This document shows positions 63,226-64,000 of a stretch of 64,000 bases of DNA, piece by piece. The notes under the pieces were generated by a model that was not told the DNA's origin, ran no database searches, and saw only the letters and a program-made list of their open reading frames with translations. Made by a program: the position numbers and the translations under genes. The DNA lies in assembly GCA_003222675.1 (NCBI GenBank), contig QHWT01000061.1:1-64000 (forward strand), in the 5' to 3' direction. This DNA comes from Acidobacteriota bacterium. GTDB taxonomy: Bacteria; Acidobacteriota; Vicinamibacteria; Vicinamibacterales; 2-12-FULL-66-21. Each line of letters begins with the position of its first letter. Positions within the stretch are counted from its first letter, which is position 1.

Positions 63226-64000
63226 TCACTCCTGCCGGAGCACAACCATCGGATCGACCGCACTGGCGCGCCGTGCCGGAAGCCACGCGGCGAGACATGC
63301 CACGACCAGCATCACCGTCGTGACTGCGGCAAGGATCCGCGGATCCGATGGGCTGACGTCGACGACGAGGCTGCGCGTCACACGTCCGGCTGCGAGCGCG
63401 GCGAAGAGTCCGATCGCCACACCGATGACCGCGAGGCGCAGTCCTTCGGCAACGACGAACCGCACGATGCGCTGCGGCGCGGCGCCGAGCGCCAGTCGCA
63501 CACCGATCTCTCGCAGGCGGGACGACACCGAGTACGACAGCATGCCGTAGACGCCAAGCGCCGCGATGAGCAGGGCGGCCGCGGCAAATCCGGCGACGAG
63601 CGCCGCGTTGAAGCGCGGACGCGAGAGCGCGCCGGCAATCCGGTCGTCGAGCGTGAGCACGTCATAGATCGGCAGCGCGGGATCGACCGAGGCCACGGCA
63701 CGCCGCATTGCAGGCACGAGCGACGCCGCGGCGCCGCGCGTCTTCACGATCATCATCGTGTCGGGGAAGGAGAACTGCAGGTACGACGTGTAGAACTCCG
63801 GTCGGCCCGTGCTGTTCGGCCAGTCCACCGCTTCGTACTTGACGTCGCCCACCACTCCGACGATCTCGACCGCCTGTGCCGGATCTGCGAACGGTCCGGT
63901 CGTGCTGCCAAACCACACGCGTTTGCCGAGCGGACTTTCGCCCGGCCAGAAGCGGCGCGCCGCGCTCTCGCTCACCACCGTTACCGGAGGACGGCCGGGG
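63226..64000 (-). CDS. ADOP-type permease, C-terminal part (truncated by the window edge)
   Basis: The last 257 codons of a third orphan permease; the 5' end lies beyond the right edge. The visible part begins GRPPVTVVSESAARRFWPGE (end of a MacB-like periplasmic domain), continues through a periplasmic segment and reaches the final FtsX block with LVAGFAAAALLIAALGVYGM and REIGVRLALGAAPQRIVRF, then ends ASAVDPMVVLRQE. This closing motif is shared with the ADOP genes at 10635 and 13732. No regulator is visible in the window. It is convergent with the esterase gene. Confidence 0.9.
   Translation of the reverse strand, partial: PGRPPVTVVSESAARRFWPGESPLGKRVWFGSTTGPFADPAQAVEIVGVVGDVKYEAVDWPNSTGRPEFYTSYLQFSFPDTMMIVKTRGAAASLVPAMRRAVASVDPALPIYDVLTLDDRIAGALSRPRFNAALVAGFAAAALLIAALGVYGMLSYSVSSRLREIGVRLALGAAPQRIVRFVVAEGLRLAVIGVAIGLFAALAAGRVTRSLVVDVSPSDPRILAAVTTVMLVVACLAAWLPARRASAVDPMVVLRQE

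Overview
The window looks like a chromosomal stretch from a GC-rich Acidobacteriota member, most likely a Vicinamibacteria-type soil or subsurface organism. That is inferred from the gene content: duplicated FtsX/MacB-type orphan permeases (ADOP) with a PadR regulator, an Oar-like TonB-dependent receptor next to CRTAC1 (FG-GAP + ASPIC/UnbV) proteins, a DUF1552 + PSD-domain pair, an ECF42-type sigma factor with DGPF/YCII partners, and many short palindromic repeats. No rRNA, tRNA, CRISPR array, transposase or phage gene was seen.

Layout. 1-4839 (minus): most of a very large secreted haem peroxidase with RTX and PASTA repeats, cut by the window edge and frameshifted. 5.1-7.3 kb: an acidic secreted hypothetical protein, an ankyrin-repeat lipoprotein and two palindromic repeat clusters. 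7.3-16.2 kb (minus): an LVIVD-repeat protein coupled to a DUF305 protein, a YceI remnant, and two ADOP permeases, the first coupled to a PadR repressor. 16.4-21.1 kb: an ECF42 sigma factor coupled to a vitamin-K-dependent-carboxylase-like membrane protein, two YCII/DGPF proteins and a nucleoside hydrolase.

21.1-34.5 kb (minus) is the most interesting part. A nearly gapless run encodes a 13-haem cytochrome, a Cys-less thioredoxin/TPR protein, a 9-haem cytochrome, an NHL beta-propeller, a 4-haem cytochrome, a parvulin prolyl isomerase, a large outer-membrane beta-barrel, a second NHL propeller and a 12-haem cytochrome. A 37-residue membrane peptide and an Ig-repeat mono-haem lipoprotein follow on the same strand. 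Together the four multihaem proteins carry 38 haem-binding motifs. The gene content suggests an electron conduit across the cell envelope, or a machine that assembles extracellular cytochromes.

34.8-43.4 kb: an intact YceI protein, small secreted proteins, the DUF1552/PSD pair, an acetyltransferase, a flavin amine oxidase-like protein and a double-ACT protein. 43.3-50.8 kb (minus): a coupled operon (epimerase, DapA-like aldolase, amidohydrolase, tri-haem cytochrome c, PQQ dehydrogenase, P-loop kinase) that reads as a periplasmic oxidation and catabolic module. Its PQQ gene carries an out-of-frame deletion, and a citrate synthase remnant lies at its end. 50.9-64 kb: a double-GNAT protein, a small secreted protein, an Oar-like TonB receptor, two CRTAC1 proteins, an esterase and the 3' part of a third ADOP permease.

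Palindromic repeats recur at 5.7, 7.1, 36.9, 51.6, 55.7 and 59.6 kb, and three of them lie inside open reading frames. Several genes are damaged (peroxidase frameshift, PQQ deletion, YceI and citrate synthase fragments). Either real gene decay or assembly error could explain the frameshifts. All family calls come from reading translated motifs; no database search was run.
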